Shown here: piece by piece, positions 36,952 to 46,200 of the stretch
Numbering within the stretch: position 1 is the stretch's first letter
Layout of the letters: the number at the start of each line of letters is the position of its first letter
Assembly: GCF_030709675.1 (NCBI RefSeq)
Contig: NZ_JAUZQD010000027.1
Span: 1-64,000 of the forward strand
Direction: 5' to 3'
Length of the DNA stretch: 64,000 nucleotides
Source of the DNA: Symbioplanes lichenis
GTDB taxonomy: Bacteria; Actinomycetota; Actinomycetes; Mycobacteriales; Micromonosporaceae
The notes under the pieces: model-generated
Told to the model about the DNA's origin: nothing
Database searches by the model: none
Seen by the model: only the letters and a program-made list of their open reading frames with translations
Position numbers and translations under genes: made by a program

Positions 36952-37923
36952 GTGGACGATGCGGCCGTACAGATGGTGGAAGCGGCGACGGCGTGGCTGG
37001 CGGCGCTTTCTTCTTCTCAGCTCTCCGCCGCGCGGCAGCCCTGGCCGTCCTCGGACCGGAAGCGCTGGTATTACACCCCGGTGGATCACGGCGGCCTGCC
37101 CCTGGGCCAGATGTCGGCTCCGCAGCAGCAGGCGGCCATGCGACTGCTGTCGACGGGCCTGTCCGACGCCGGCTACGTGACAGCGTCAACGATCATCGGC
37201 CTGGAGAACGTGCTCGACAGGTCGGACAATTGGCCTGTTACGGACGCACGCCGACGCCGGCGTGACCCGCAGCTCTACTGGCTCCGCGTCTTCGGCGAGC
37301 CCAGCCTGACCGGCCCCTGGTCGTGGCGCTTCGGCGGCCACCACGTCTCCGTCCACAACCTCGTCCTCGACGGCCGGGTCCAGTCCAGCACCCCCTGCTT
37401 CCTGGGCGCCGACCCCGCCGCCGCCCCCCTGCTCGGCGGCCACCTCCTCCGCCCCTTGGGCGCCACCGAAGACCTCGCCCGCGACCTGCTGGCGTCCCTC
37501 TCCCCGGACCAGCTGCCGGCAACGATCATCGACGCCGTCGCCCCGAGCGACATCCTCAGCCGCAACCTTTCCCGCGTCCCGGACATCGGGCTTGCGGGCA
37601 TCCCCGGCTCCGCCCTGACGCCGGCCCAGCAGGACCTGCTCCGCGCCCTCCTCGGCACCTTCATCGACCGCATCCCGCCCGCCCTGGCCGCCGCTGAGTC
37701 CGCGAAGTTCGCCGGCAAACTGCTGGACGAGGTCCACTTCGCGTGGGCCGGCGCCACCGAACCCGGCGCCCCGCACTACTACCGCCTGCAGGGCCCGTCC
37801 CTCCTCGCCGAATACGACAACACACAGAGCAACGCCAACCACGTCCACACCGTCTGGCGCAACCCCACCAACGACTTCGGCGACGACGTCCTCGCCCGCC
37901 ACCTCGCCGACCACCACTCCTAA
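36952..37923 (+). CDS. DUF3500 family protein
   Basis: A 323-residue protein with the DUF3500 features DRKRWYYTPVDHGGLPLGQM, YVTASTIIGLENVLDR, WSWRFGGHHVSVHNLVLDG and a C-terminal FAWAGATEPGAPHYYRLQG. Conserved histidines (GGHHVSVH, NANHVHTVW) suggest a metal site. No signal peptide is seen. The enzyme activity is unknown. Ten bases separate it from the ABC importer, but it seems to have its own leaderless promoter. Its stop overlaps that of the convergent nucleosidase gene by three bases. Confidence 0.9.
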   Translation: MDDAAVQMVEAATAWLAALSSSQLSAARQPWPSSDRKRWYYTPVDHGGLPLGQMSAPQQQAAMRLLSTGLSDAGYVTASTIIGLENVLDRSDNWPVTDARRRRRDPQLYWLRVFGEPSLTGPWSWRFGGHHVSVHNLVLDGRVQSSTPCFLGADPAAAPLLGGHLLRPLGATEDLARDLLASLSPDQLPATIIDAVAPSDILSRNLSRVPDIGLAGIPGSALTPAQQDLLRALLGTFIDRIPPALAAAESAKFAGKLLDEVHFAWAGATEPGAPHYYRLQGPSLLAEYDNTQSNANHVHTVWRNPTNDFGDDVLARHLADHHS

Positions 37924-39809
37924 GCGGGCTCCGCGTCGCTGTCCCGCCGGGCGAACGCTCGCGCCCCCACCAGGTCGAGCACCACAGCCGCGGCGTTGCC
38001 GGCCGCCTTCTCCTGCACGTCGTCGCGCTTGCCGTGCCCCCAGTCGGAGATGCCCTTCACCACGATCCACTCGGTCTGCTTGCGAACTGCCGCCGCGTAC
38101 ACGCCCGCGCCTTCCATCTCCCCGCCGAGCGCGTCCTGGTAGCGCATCCGCAACGCCTCCCGCAGCCGTGAGTTGTCGACCAGCACGTCCCAGGACAGCA
38201 GCTCGCCCATGTGGATCCGGAAACCCGCCGGCGGCTCCGCCATCATGAACCGCGCCACGAGGTTCGGACCGGCAGTCACGCTGTCCCCCCTCTCGCGAAT
38301 CTCGATGTCGCCGTCCGCCCCCTCGCCTACACGCACATTGATCACGCGTAGCCGCTGGGCAACGATCACATCGCACTCGGCCTGAAACTCCTCCCGAAGG
38401 CCGTAACAGATGCCGAGCGAGATCACGTAATCCGGCCGTTGCTCACGGACCAGCTCCGGCACGCCGTACGCGGCGGAGACCGGGCTCGTCACGCCGGGGC
38501 CGGTGCGGGCCAGCACGAGTTCCGTGGCCCCGAGGACGCCGAGCTTGTGCACCGGGTAGCCGCCGAACAGCCGCTCCGCCGCCCGACCCGTGCGCTGCCG
38601 GACGCGGTCCAGCACTACCGCCTGTTCCACGGGAGTCGCCACGAGCAGCAAAACCTTCCCGCGTCGTCCCGACTCCTCGACCAAGGCGTCCACGTCCGCT
38701 CCCTGCTTCCTCAGATGGCGCGTGTACTGCAGCATCGCCGCCACACCGACAAAGATTCCGACCAGGCCCAGCACCGAGGCACCGAACCCGAAGCTGGTGG
38801 CCTCGAACGTCTCCGGCCGCGGCTCCTGCGGGTTCTGCCACAGCAGTCGATACGCCAGCCATTCGAGCGCGGTCCCGTACGTGGCGGGCCGTTCGGCACA
38901 TGTATCCGCGCAACCGGCCCGTTCCGCCTGAGCCACCATCGGAGCGACTCCCGCGAGGAGGGCCGCGACAGCGGCCAGATAGAGGAAGAAGAACGCTCCG
39001 GTTTCGGTCATCCGCTGCGCGACCTGCGGCTTGCGGCCGGTGAAGCGCAGCCGGACGGCAGGGTCGTCCACACCCATGTCGACGCCGTGGGCCCAGTCGC
39101 CGACCAGCGTCCGCATGCCGCTCGTGCTCACCGCCGCGCGCGGGCAGGCCAGTGCGGGGTCGGGCCCGGCCAGCGCGACAAGCCGCTGCCACACCTCGTC
39201 GAGCAGTTCCGACCCGCCGGTCGCCGCCGGGTGGTGACAGACGGCCAAGGTCCACCGCTCGTACGGCCACCGTTGGGCCGCGGCCTCGTGCGGTGCGAGG
39301 CCCGGGCGGCCGAGGGACCGCAGACCCCGCACGCACATACGCACCAGCCCGGTCACCTGGTCAGTGACGACAACCAGCAGCAGAGCCAGCTCGAGCAGCA
39401 CCGCGACCAGATAGAGCACGGCATGATCGAGAACGTCCCGCAGCGCGACGAGGATCAGCGCCCCGCCCAGGAACATGAGGAAGCTGCCGACCACCAGGGC
39501 CAGGTGCCACGAGTGGTCAACCGCTCGCAGCACCGCGAACCGGCCGCCCCGTCCCGGCCGATCGCCCGGGCTGCGCAGCATCGCGAACGAGTCGAAGCCC
39601 CGCCAGACCAGCCGTCCCTCGGCCGCCGCGCGGAACAGTTGCAGAGTGATGGGCCCACGGTCGCGCAGCAACCCGAGGTGTCTCGGCCGCAGCCAGTCGC
39701 GCACCTCGGCCCCGAATTCGGCGCGCCGCACGAGCCGCGCGGCCTGCCTCAACTCAGCAACCGAGGGCCGGCGGTCCGCCGGCGAAGGACGCGTGTCCAC
39801 AGCGTCCAC
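37920..39809 (-). CDS. membrane-anchored PNP/MTAN-superfamily nucleosidase
   Basis: A 629-residue two-part protein. The first 380 residues hold two pairs of membrane helices (about 101-123 with 129-149, and 273-293 with 340-361), separated by a soluble region of about 120 residues. The C-terminal 245 residues (about 384-615) are a nucleoside phosphorylase/MTA-SAH nucleosidase fold: VLLLVATPVEQAVVL (Glu395), YVISLGICYGL, GGEMEGAGVYAAA (Glu566, ribose binding) and KGISDWGHGK (Asp589, general acid). All three key acidic residues of MTAN-type enzymes are present, so N-glycosidic cleavage is likely. Nothing here says which base or nucleoside. TACCGT at 39808-39813 suggests the real start may be the GTG at 39800. 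It lies 25 bases after the frameshifted Uma2 gene on the same strand. Confidence 0.85.
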   Translation of the reverse strand: MDAVDTRPSPADRRPSVAELRQAARLVRRAEFGAEVRDWLRPRHLGLLRDRGPITLQLFRAAAEGRLVWRGFDSFAMLRSPGDRPGRGGRFAVLRAVDHSWHLALVVGSFLMFLGGALILVALRDVLDHAVLYLVAVLLELALLLVVVTDQVTGLVRMCVRGLRSLGRPGLAPHEAAAQRWPYERWTLAVCHHPAATGGSELLDEVWQRLVALAGPDPALACPRAAVSTSGMRTLVGDWAHGVDMGVDDPAVRLRFTGRKPQVAQRMTETGAFFFLYLAAVAALLAGVAPMVAQAERAGCADTCAERPATYGTALEWLAYRLLWQNPQEPRPETFEATSFGFGASVLGLVGIFVGVAAMLQYTRHLRKQGADVDALVEESGRRGKVLLLVATPVEQAVVLDRVRQRTGRAAERLFGGYPVHKLGVLGATELVLARTGPGVTSPVSAAYGVPELVREQRPDYVISLGICYGLREEFQAECDVIVAQRLRVINVRVGEGADGDIEIRERGDSVTAGPNLVARFMMAEPPAGFRIHMGELLSWDVLVDNSRLREALRMRYQDALGGEMEGAGVYAAAVRKQTEWIVVKGISDWGHGKRDDVQEKAAGNAAAVVLDLVGARAFARRDSDAEPA

Positions 39810-39834
39810 GGTAGACGCGGAACCGCCTGGGTCG

Positions 39835-40394
39835 TCACACAGCCGGGAGGTGATCCGCCGGCGAAGTCCGCAGCAGCCAGGCGAGCGGCATCTTCGCCGC
39901 GACGTCGTACGTGTGATCCGGGCCGAGGACGTGCATGGTCACCGTCTGTGCGGCGTCCCGCTCGACCAGCCAGTAGCGTTCGATGCCCGCCGCGGCATAC
40001 TCGCGGACCTTGATGACCTCGTCCGTCGCAGCCGAGCCCGGTGAGACGATCTCAATGACCAGCAACAGCTCCGAGACATCGAGCCAGACACTGCGCGGCT
40101 GCACGCCCGCCCACAGCGTCAGATCCGGGATCCGCCCGCCGTCGACATCCGCGCCGGGGAGCCGGATGCCGACGGCCTGCAAGATCTGATCCGCCGGCCA
40201 ACCGGCAAGCAGCAACCGGGCAAAGAGGCGACTGGCGATCGCCGCGTGCTCCGAGTCGGGCCGCGGCATGACAGACAGCGCCCCCCAGGGCTCAACTCAT
40301 AACGATGGCCGTATCGATCGGCGGCGGTCCACACCGCCAAGTCTTCGAGCGTGATCACGGCAGGGACGTACCTACCGAAGGCTTCAGCGCTCAT
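39835..40394 (-). pseudogene. Uma2-family PD-(D/E)XK nuclease gene with frameshift
   Basis: Residues 1-37 (MSAEAFGRYVPAVITLEDLA to YELSPGG) are in one frame, and the rest (ALSVMPRPDSEHA onward, 144 residues from 40269) in another. One extra G in the run of six at 40281-40286 (minus strand) would join them into a normal 186-residue protein. The nuclease core is intact: IPDLTLW (Asp), VIEIVSPGS (Glu) and VIKVREYAAAGIERYWLVE (Lys and the usual ending). So this is either a recent pseudogene, a sequencing error in a homopolymer, or slippage-dependent expression. It is 38 bases from the acyl-CoA dehydrogenase gene and upstream of the membrane nucleosidase. Confidence 0.82.
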
Positions 40395-40432
40395 ACGCCC
40401 ATCTTAACGCACGACAAGCCCTGGTGAGGACA

Positions 40433-41587
40433 TCAGCCTTTGAGCAGCTGGCGGGCCATGACGATGCGCTGGACCTGGTTCGTACCCTCGTAGATCTGGG
40501 TGATTTTGGCGTCGCGCATCATGCGTTCGACCGGGTAGTCGCGCGTGTAGCCGTACCCGCCCAGCAGCTGCACCGCGTCCGTCGTGATCTCCATCGCGGC
40601 GTCCGACGCGAAGCACTTGGCCGCCGCGCCGAAGTAGGTCAGGTCGGCGTCGCCGCGTTCGCTCTTGCCCGCGGCCACGTAGGTCATCTGGCGGGCGGCT
40701 TCGAGCTTCATGCCCATGTCGGCCAGCATGAACTGGATGCCCTGGAAGTCGCTGACCGGCTTGCCGAACTGCTTGCGCTCCTTGACGTACCCCAGGGCGA
40801 AGTCCAGCGCCCCCTGGGCGATGCCGACCGCCTGGGCCGCGATGGTCACGCGGGTGTGGTCGAGCGTACGCATCGCCGTCGCGAAGCCCGTGCCCTCTTC
40901 ACCGATCATGCGATCCAGCGGGATGCGGACGTTGTCGAAGTAGACCTCGCGGGTGGGGCTGCCCTTGATGCCGAGCTTCTTCTCGGGGGCGCCGAAGCTG
41001 ACGCCCTCGTCCGACTTCTCGACGACGAAGGCGGAGATGCCCTTCGAGCGGGCTGTGGGATCGGTCACGGCGAAGACGGTGTAGTACTCGGAGACGCCGG
41101 CGTTGGTGATCCAGCGCTTGACGCCGTTGAGGACCCAGGAGTCGCCGTCGCGGACCGCGCGGGTGGTCATCGAGGCCGCGTCGCTGCCGGCCTCCGGCTC
41201 GGACAAACAGTAGGAGAACATTGCCTCACCGGCGGCCACCGGCGTGAGATAGCGCTCCTTCAGAGAGGAGGAGGCGGCCAGGATCAGGGGCATCGTGCCG
41301 AGCTTGTTGACCGCCGGGATCAGCGAGGAGCTGGCGCAGGCGCGGGCGACTTCCTCGATGACGATGGCGGTGGCCAGGGCGTCCGCGCCGGCGCCGCCGT
41401 ACTCGGCCGGGATGTGCGGGGCGTGGAAGTCGGAGGCGCGCAGGGCGTCGTACGACGCCTTGGGGAACTCGCTGGTCTCGTCGGCCTCGGCCGCGTTCGG
41501 GGCCACCTTGGCGTCGCAGACCTCGCGGACGGCCGCGCGGATCGCCTCGTGATCCTCGGGCAGTTGATACACGTCGAACTCGGACAT
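40433..41587 (-). CDS. acyl-CoA dehydrogenase (FadE25-like)
   Basis: FAD enzyme introducing the first double bond in acyl-CoA oxidation. The 384-residue protein has the ACADS signatures CLSEPEAGSDAASMTT and QLLGGYGYTRDYPVERMMRD, and the catalytic base Glu367 in QIYEGTNQ. The ATG at 41587 follows GGAAGG by seven bases. Its nearness to purE/purK matches fadE25 of mycobacteria (Rv3274c, from memory). Chain-length preference cannot be read reliably. Confidence 0.93.
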   Translation of the reverse strand: MSEFDVYQLPEDHEAIRAAVREVCDAKVAPNAAEADETSEFPKASYDALRASDFHAPHIPAEYGGAGADALATAIVIEEVARACASSSLIPAVNKLGTMPLILAASSSLKERYLTPVAAGEAMFSYCLSEPEAGSDAASMTTRAVRDGDSWVLNGVKRWITNAGVSEYYTVFAVTDPTARSKGISAFVVEKSDEGVSFGAPEKKLGIKGSPTREVYFDNVRIPLDRMIGEEGTGFATAMRTLDHTRVTIAAQAVGIAQGALDFALGYVKERKQFGKPVSDFQGIQFMLADMGMKLEAARQMTYVAAGKSERGDADLTYFGAAAKCFASDAAMEITTDAVQLLGGYGYTRDYPVERMMRDAKITQIYEGTNQVQRIVMARQLLKG

Positions 41588-41727
41588 GGCCCCGCCTTCC
41601 CGGTAAAGAAAGCCTATGTTACCGACGCGTAGGGTACGCGCACTATCCTTCTCCGCCGGACGGTGCTCGGACGCTTTGTGCGACGCCGTGAGAAGGTGTG
41701 CTCCCCCCGTCTTGACTGGAGTTCCAC

Positions 41728-43146
41728 GTGACCATCCCGGTTCCGACAATGCAGCTCGAGGTGCCGTCCGGCGCGCCCCGGCCGCGGCTGGCGTTCCTCG
41801 GCACGGGCTACCTGGGCGCGACGTACGCCATCTGCTTCGCCGAGCTGGGCTACGAGGTGCTCGGCTTCGACGTCGACGAGCCGAAGATAGCCAAGCTGGC
41901 CGCGGGACAGGTCCCGTTCCACGAGCCCGGGCTGGACGAGCTGCTGCGGGCCAACCTCGCCGCGGGCCGGTTGCGCTTCACCACCTCGTACGAGGAAGTG
42001 GCCGACTTCGCCGACGTCCACTTCATCTGCGTGGGGACGCCGCAGCGCGGTGACAGCATGGGCGCCGACCTCAAGTACGTCGAGACGTCCGTCACCAATC
42101 TCGCCAAGCACCTGAAGCGCCGGGCCCTCATCGTCGGCAAGTCGACGGTTCCGGTCGGCACCGCGGAGTGGGTCGAGCAGCTGGTCGCCAAGCACACCGC
42201 CCCCGAGCTGGGTGTCGAGGTCGCGTGGTCGCCGGAGTTCCTGCAGGAGGGCTTCGCCGTCGAGGACGTGCTGCGGCCCAACCGGATCGTCGTCGGCGTC
42301 AAGAGCGACTGGGCCAACGCCATGCTCTACGCCGCGCACAAGGGCGTCTTCGACCTGGCCGCCACCGAGGACCGCGAGGTGCCGCTGGTGGTGACCGACT
42401 TCGCGACCGCCGAGCTGGTCAAGGTGGCCGCGAACGCGTTCCTGGCCACGAAGATCAGCTTCATCAACGCGATGGCCGAGGTCTGCGAGGTGGCCGGGGG
42501 CGACGTGACGCAGCTGGCCCGCGCGATCGGCTACGACCCGCGCATCGGCAACCGTTTCCTGCAGGCCGGGGTCGGTTTCGGCGGCGGCTGCCTGCCCAAG
42601 GACATCCGCGCGTTCCAGGCCCGGGCCCAGGAGCTCGGCGCGGGCGAGGCGCTGCGCTTCCTGCACGAGGTCGACCTGATCAACCTGCGCCGCCGGTCGC
42701 GCGTGGTCCAGCTCGCGGCGCAGCTGCTCGACCGGCGGCCCGGCCCGGCGGGGCCCGATCTGTCCGGCACGCGCATCGCCGTGCTGGGTGCTGCCTTCAA
42801 ACCCAATTCCGATGACGTACGCGACGCGCCCGCCCTCGCCGTCGCGGCCGCCCTGTCCAAGGCCGGCGCCGACGTGCGCGTCTACGACCCTCAGGGCATG
42901 GAGAACGCCCGGGTGGTCCAGCCGCACCTGGCGTACGAGGCGTCCATGGCCGACGCGGTCGCCGGAGCGGAACTTGTGTGCGTGCTCACTGAATGGGCCG
43001 AGTTCCGCAACGCCGACCCGAACGCGCTCGGTGACCTCGTGGCGGCCCGGCGGATCATCGACGGCAAGAACTGCCTGGACCCGGCGTTGTGGGCCCGGGC
43101 CGGCTGGGAGTATCGCGGCATGGGACGGCCCGCACCAGCCCTCTGA
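41728..43146 (+). CDS. UDP-glucose 6-dehydrogenase
   Basis: Oxidises UDP-glucose to UDP-glucuronate with two NAD, for envelope polysaccharide or glycosylation. The 472-residue protein has the Rossmann start LAFLGTGYLGATYAICFAEL, the central EFLQEGFAVEDVLRPNR, and catalytic Cys288 in GGGCLPKD. The C-terminal domain begins IAVLGAAFKPNSDDVRDAPAL. The GTG start follows GGAG. A perfect hairpin with a T-run follows the stop. Confidence 0.95.
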   Translation: MTIPVPTMQLEVPSGAPRPRLAFLGTGYLGATYAICFAELGYEVLGFDVDEPKIAKLAAGQVPFHEPGLDELLRANLAAGRLRFTTSYEEVADFADVHFICVGTPQRGDSMGADLKYVETSVTNLAKHLKRRALIVGKSTVPVGTAEWVEQLVAKHTAPELGVEVAWSPEFLQEGFAVEDVLRPNRIVVGVKSDWANAMLYAAHKGVFDLAATEDREVPLVVTDFATAELVKVAANAFLATKISFINAMAEVCEVAGGDVTQLARAIGYDPRIGNRFLQAGVGFGGGCLPKDIRAFQARAQELGAGEALRFLHEVDLINLRRRSRVVQLAAQLLDRRPGPAGPDLSGTRIAVLGAAFKPNSDDVRDAPALAVAAALSKAGADVRVYDPQGMENARVVQPHLAYEASMADAVAGAELVCVLTEWAEFRNADPNALGDLVAARRIIDGKNCLDPALWARAGWEYRGMGRPAPAL

Positions 43147-43167
43147 CGACTGACCGTTTTCACGCAC

Positions 43168-43200
43168 CGGCCGCGAACCTGTACGGTTCGCGGCCGTTTC
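43168..43200 (+). terminator. terminator after UDP-glucose dehydrogenase gene
   Basis: Arms CGGCCGCGAACC (43168-43179) and GGTTCGCGGCCG (43185-43196), five-base loop, followed by TTTC. Perfect 12-pair stem. Confidence 0.88.
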
Positions 43201-43272
43201 CATTGATCTGGACCCCGCTGAGACTGTTCTAATGAGGTGTCGGGTGGGCATAGCCCGGGTCGAGGAGGTGCC

Positions 43273-46200
43273 GTGGCACAGGGCCAGGATTCGGACAGGT
43301 ACGACGAGGATGATCTTGCCCGCATCGACCGGTCCATCGCGGAGCTGAAGATCAAGGACATGGCCGCGGCGAAGGAGCGCTCGCTCATCGCCAGCCAGAT
43401 CCAGGCCGCGCAGTTCCAGCGGGACATCCTCGCCCACGCCGGCCAGCAGAAGAAGCGGGCTGCCGCCGCCTCGCGCCGCACCCGGCGCCGGCCGCCCGAG
43501 CCGCCGCCTCCACCGCCGCCCGGCGCCACCCGCACCCTGGTCGAGGAGCCGCCACCGCCGCCCGGGGCCGCCACCGACGGCGTGACCGTGCTGGTCGACG
43601 ATCCGCCGCCCACCGACGCCGCCGCGCCGCCGCGCCGCCGCCCGCCCCGGGTCGCCCCGCTGCCCGAGCCGCCGCCGCACGAGCCCGAGACCTCGTCGCA
43701 GTCGGTGCAAAACATTTTGCTCGGCCTCAGCGCGCTGGTCCTGGGCGTCGCGGCGGTCGTCTTCGCCGGCGCGGCCACCAACGCGGTCGGCCGGGCCCTG
43801 ATCCTCGCCGTGTTCACAGGCATCGCGCTCGCGGCGGCCCCGGCCATCGCGCGCCGCGGTCTCACGTCCACGGGCGAGACGCTTGCGGCCGTGGGTCTGG
43901 TCCTGCTCCCCATGACCCTGTACGCCCTGCACGGCAGCGAGACGTTCGGCGGCTCCGCCGTGCCGGCCCCCGTCTTCCTCGGCGTGACCCTGCTGATCAC
44001 GACGGCGGCCAGTTTCGTCTATGCCGGGGTCACGCGGCTGGCGGTGCCGCGCTATGCCACGGTCGTCGCCGCCCAGCCCGTCCCGTCCCTGCTGGCGTAC
44101 CCCATCGTGGAAAGCCCCGCGGGGTGGGCCGGCGCCCTCGCCGCGACCGCGGTGATCGACCTCGTGCTGCTCACGACCGTGATCCGGCAGGGGCGGCTGC
44201 TGCCCAAGTGGCCGCTGGGCCGGCCCGTCGCGGGTGACCGCGAGTCCCTGGCCGAGGCCGACGCGCGCCGCATCGGCGAGCGCGACTTCGACGAGTCGCT
44301 GGAGACCCCCCTCCGCCCGGAGTCGCAGCCGGAGGAACCCGATCTGATCATCGACGGGCTCACCGGGCGCCGCCGCCGGCGCTGGCTGCCGACCCGCATC
44401 TTCCCCGGCCCGCGCCCCGAGGGAGCGCCCGCCGCGGGCACGGTCCCGCTCGCGCCGCCCGCCACGCCACCCTCCGCGGGCCGGCTGCGCCAGCTGACCT
44501 TCCTGCTGCTGCTGATCTCCGCGGCCGCCTCCCTGCTCTACGGCACGGGGGCGCTGCTCGGCGCCGACGTCCTGCCCGACGCGCTGCGCTCCGGGCTGAT
44601 CATGCTCGTCGCCGCGGTCGCCGCCTGGGCCGCCGCGCGGATGACCGAGCACGTCCTGGCCCGCAACATCTCCGGCGCCGTGCTCACGCTGACCGTGATC
44701 GGCGTCGCCGCCCGTCTCGCGGACGTGACCACGCCCGCCTGGACGCTCGCCGCCGCGGCCGCCGCCGTGGCGCTCACCGGTGCCGTCGTCGGCATGGTGC
44801 CCGAGGAGGCGCGCCGGGGTCCGCAGTGGGCGTCGGCCGCCGCGCTGACGGTCATCGGCGTGCTGGTCGCCGTCGACGCCCTGCGCGCCGCGTTCGCCCC
44901 GGTGCAGGCCGCGCGGCCGATCTGGCACGCGGACACCGCCGCGTACGCGGATCGCATCGCCGCCGCGGCCGGCCAGTCGGGCTGGCTGCTGGCGCTCAGT
45001 GCCCTGCTGCTCACCGTGGCGGCCGCGGTCGCCCTGCCCGCCGAGTGGCGGCGCGAGGGTGCCGTGATCGGCGTCGCCCTCACCGCGCTGGCCGTGCCCG
45101 CCTCGCTGGCCCTGCGCTGGTCGGAGGCGCCGTGGCCGCTGGTGCTCGCGGCGATCGGCATCGGCGCGGCGGGCCTGCTCGCGCCGACCCGCCGGGTCGC
45201 CATCACCCACATCGCGGCCGCCGGGGTGGTCGGGCTGTTCGGCGCGGGCTCGGCGCTGAGCGCGTCCTGGCTCACTGCCGCCACGCTCACTGCCTTGGCC
45301 GGTGCGGGCGTGATGGTCGCGGTCGCTGCCCGCCAGATTCCGGTACGCCTGTACGCCTGGCTGGTCGGCGACTGGTCCTCCGGCGCGGCCGCTCTCGCCA
45401 TCCCGGGTGCCGTGGTGACGGCGGCGCTCGCGGTCAACGACCCCGGCGACGGGCCCCCGCCCACCGAAGCAGTCACCGTGCCCGCGCTGGCCCTGGGCTT
45501 CCTCGCGGTCGCGGGCACGCTGACCTACGCCGCGGTGTTCCAGGTGGCCCGGCGTGAGATCAGCCTGCCGCTGACCGCGGGCAGCTCGCTGGGCGCGATC
45601 GCGCTGGCCATCGCCGCGCTGGTCGCCCCGGGTTCCACCGCCCCGGACATCTGGGTCGGCATCCTGCTGCTGGGCGCAGCCGGGCTGCTGCTCTTCAACA
45701 AGACGCTGGACAACGGGCGCCGGGCCGACCGGATGGTCGACGGGCAGGACATCGCGGCCGGCGCCGCCACCGTGGCGATCTGCGGTGCGCTCGCCCGGGT
45801 CGCGGCCCTCGCCTTCCCGGACGCGCCGCTGGTCGTGGCCGCGCTCGTCGTGCTGGCGGTTGGCTTCGGGGTGCGGGCGCTGCCCGAGGACTGGCGGCGG
45901 GGGCCCGTACGCGGGCTGACCCTCGCCGGTCTCGTGGTCGCCGCCCTCGCCGCGTGGCAGGCGCTCGGCCTCGGCCTGCGGATCCTCGCCGCGCCCGGGC
46001 CGATCTGGGCGTCGGACGTCAGCAACGTGCCCGGCGACGTCCCGGCCGGCGCCTGGCAGGCCCCGGTCGCCCTGGTCATCGTGGCGATCGCGACGGCGAC
46101 CGCCCTGCCGCGGCCCTGGCGCGACGACGTCAGCGCGGTCTGCATGGCGCTCGCGACCGTCGGCGCGCCGGCCGCGTTCGGCCTCCCGTGGTGGTCACCC

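Noticed and set aside
41614-45210. 1198-codon open frame on the minus strand
   Set aside because: It is antisense to the UDP-glucose dehydrogenase and giant membrane protein genes. It arises from G/C-rich third positions and has low-complexity Arg/Gly-rich translation. Other long antisense frames in the window were rejected for the same reason.
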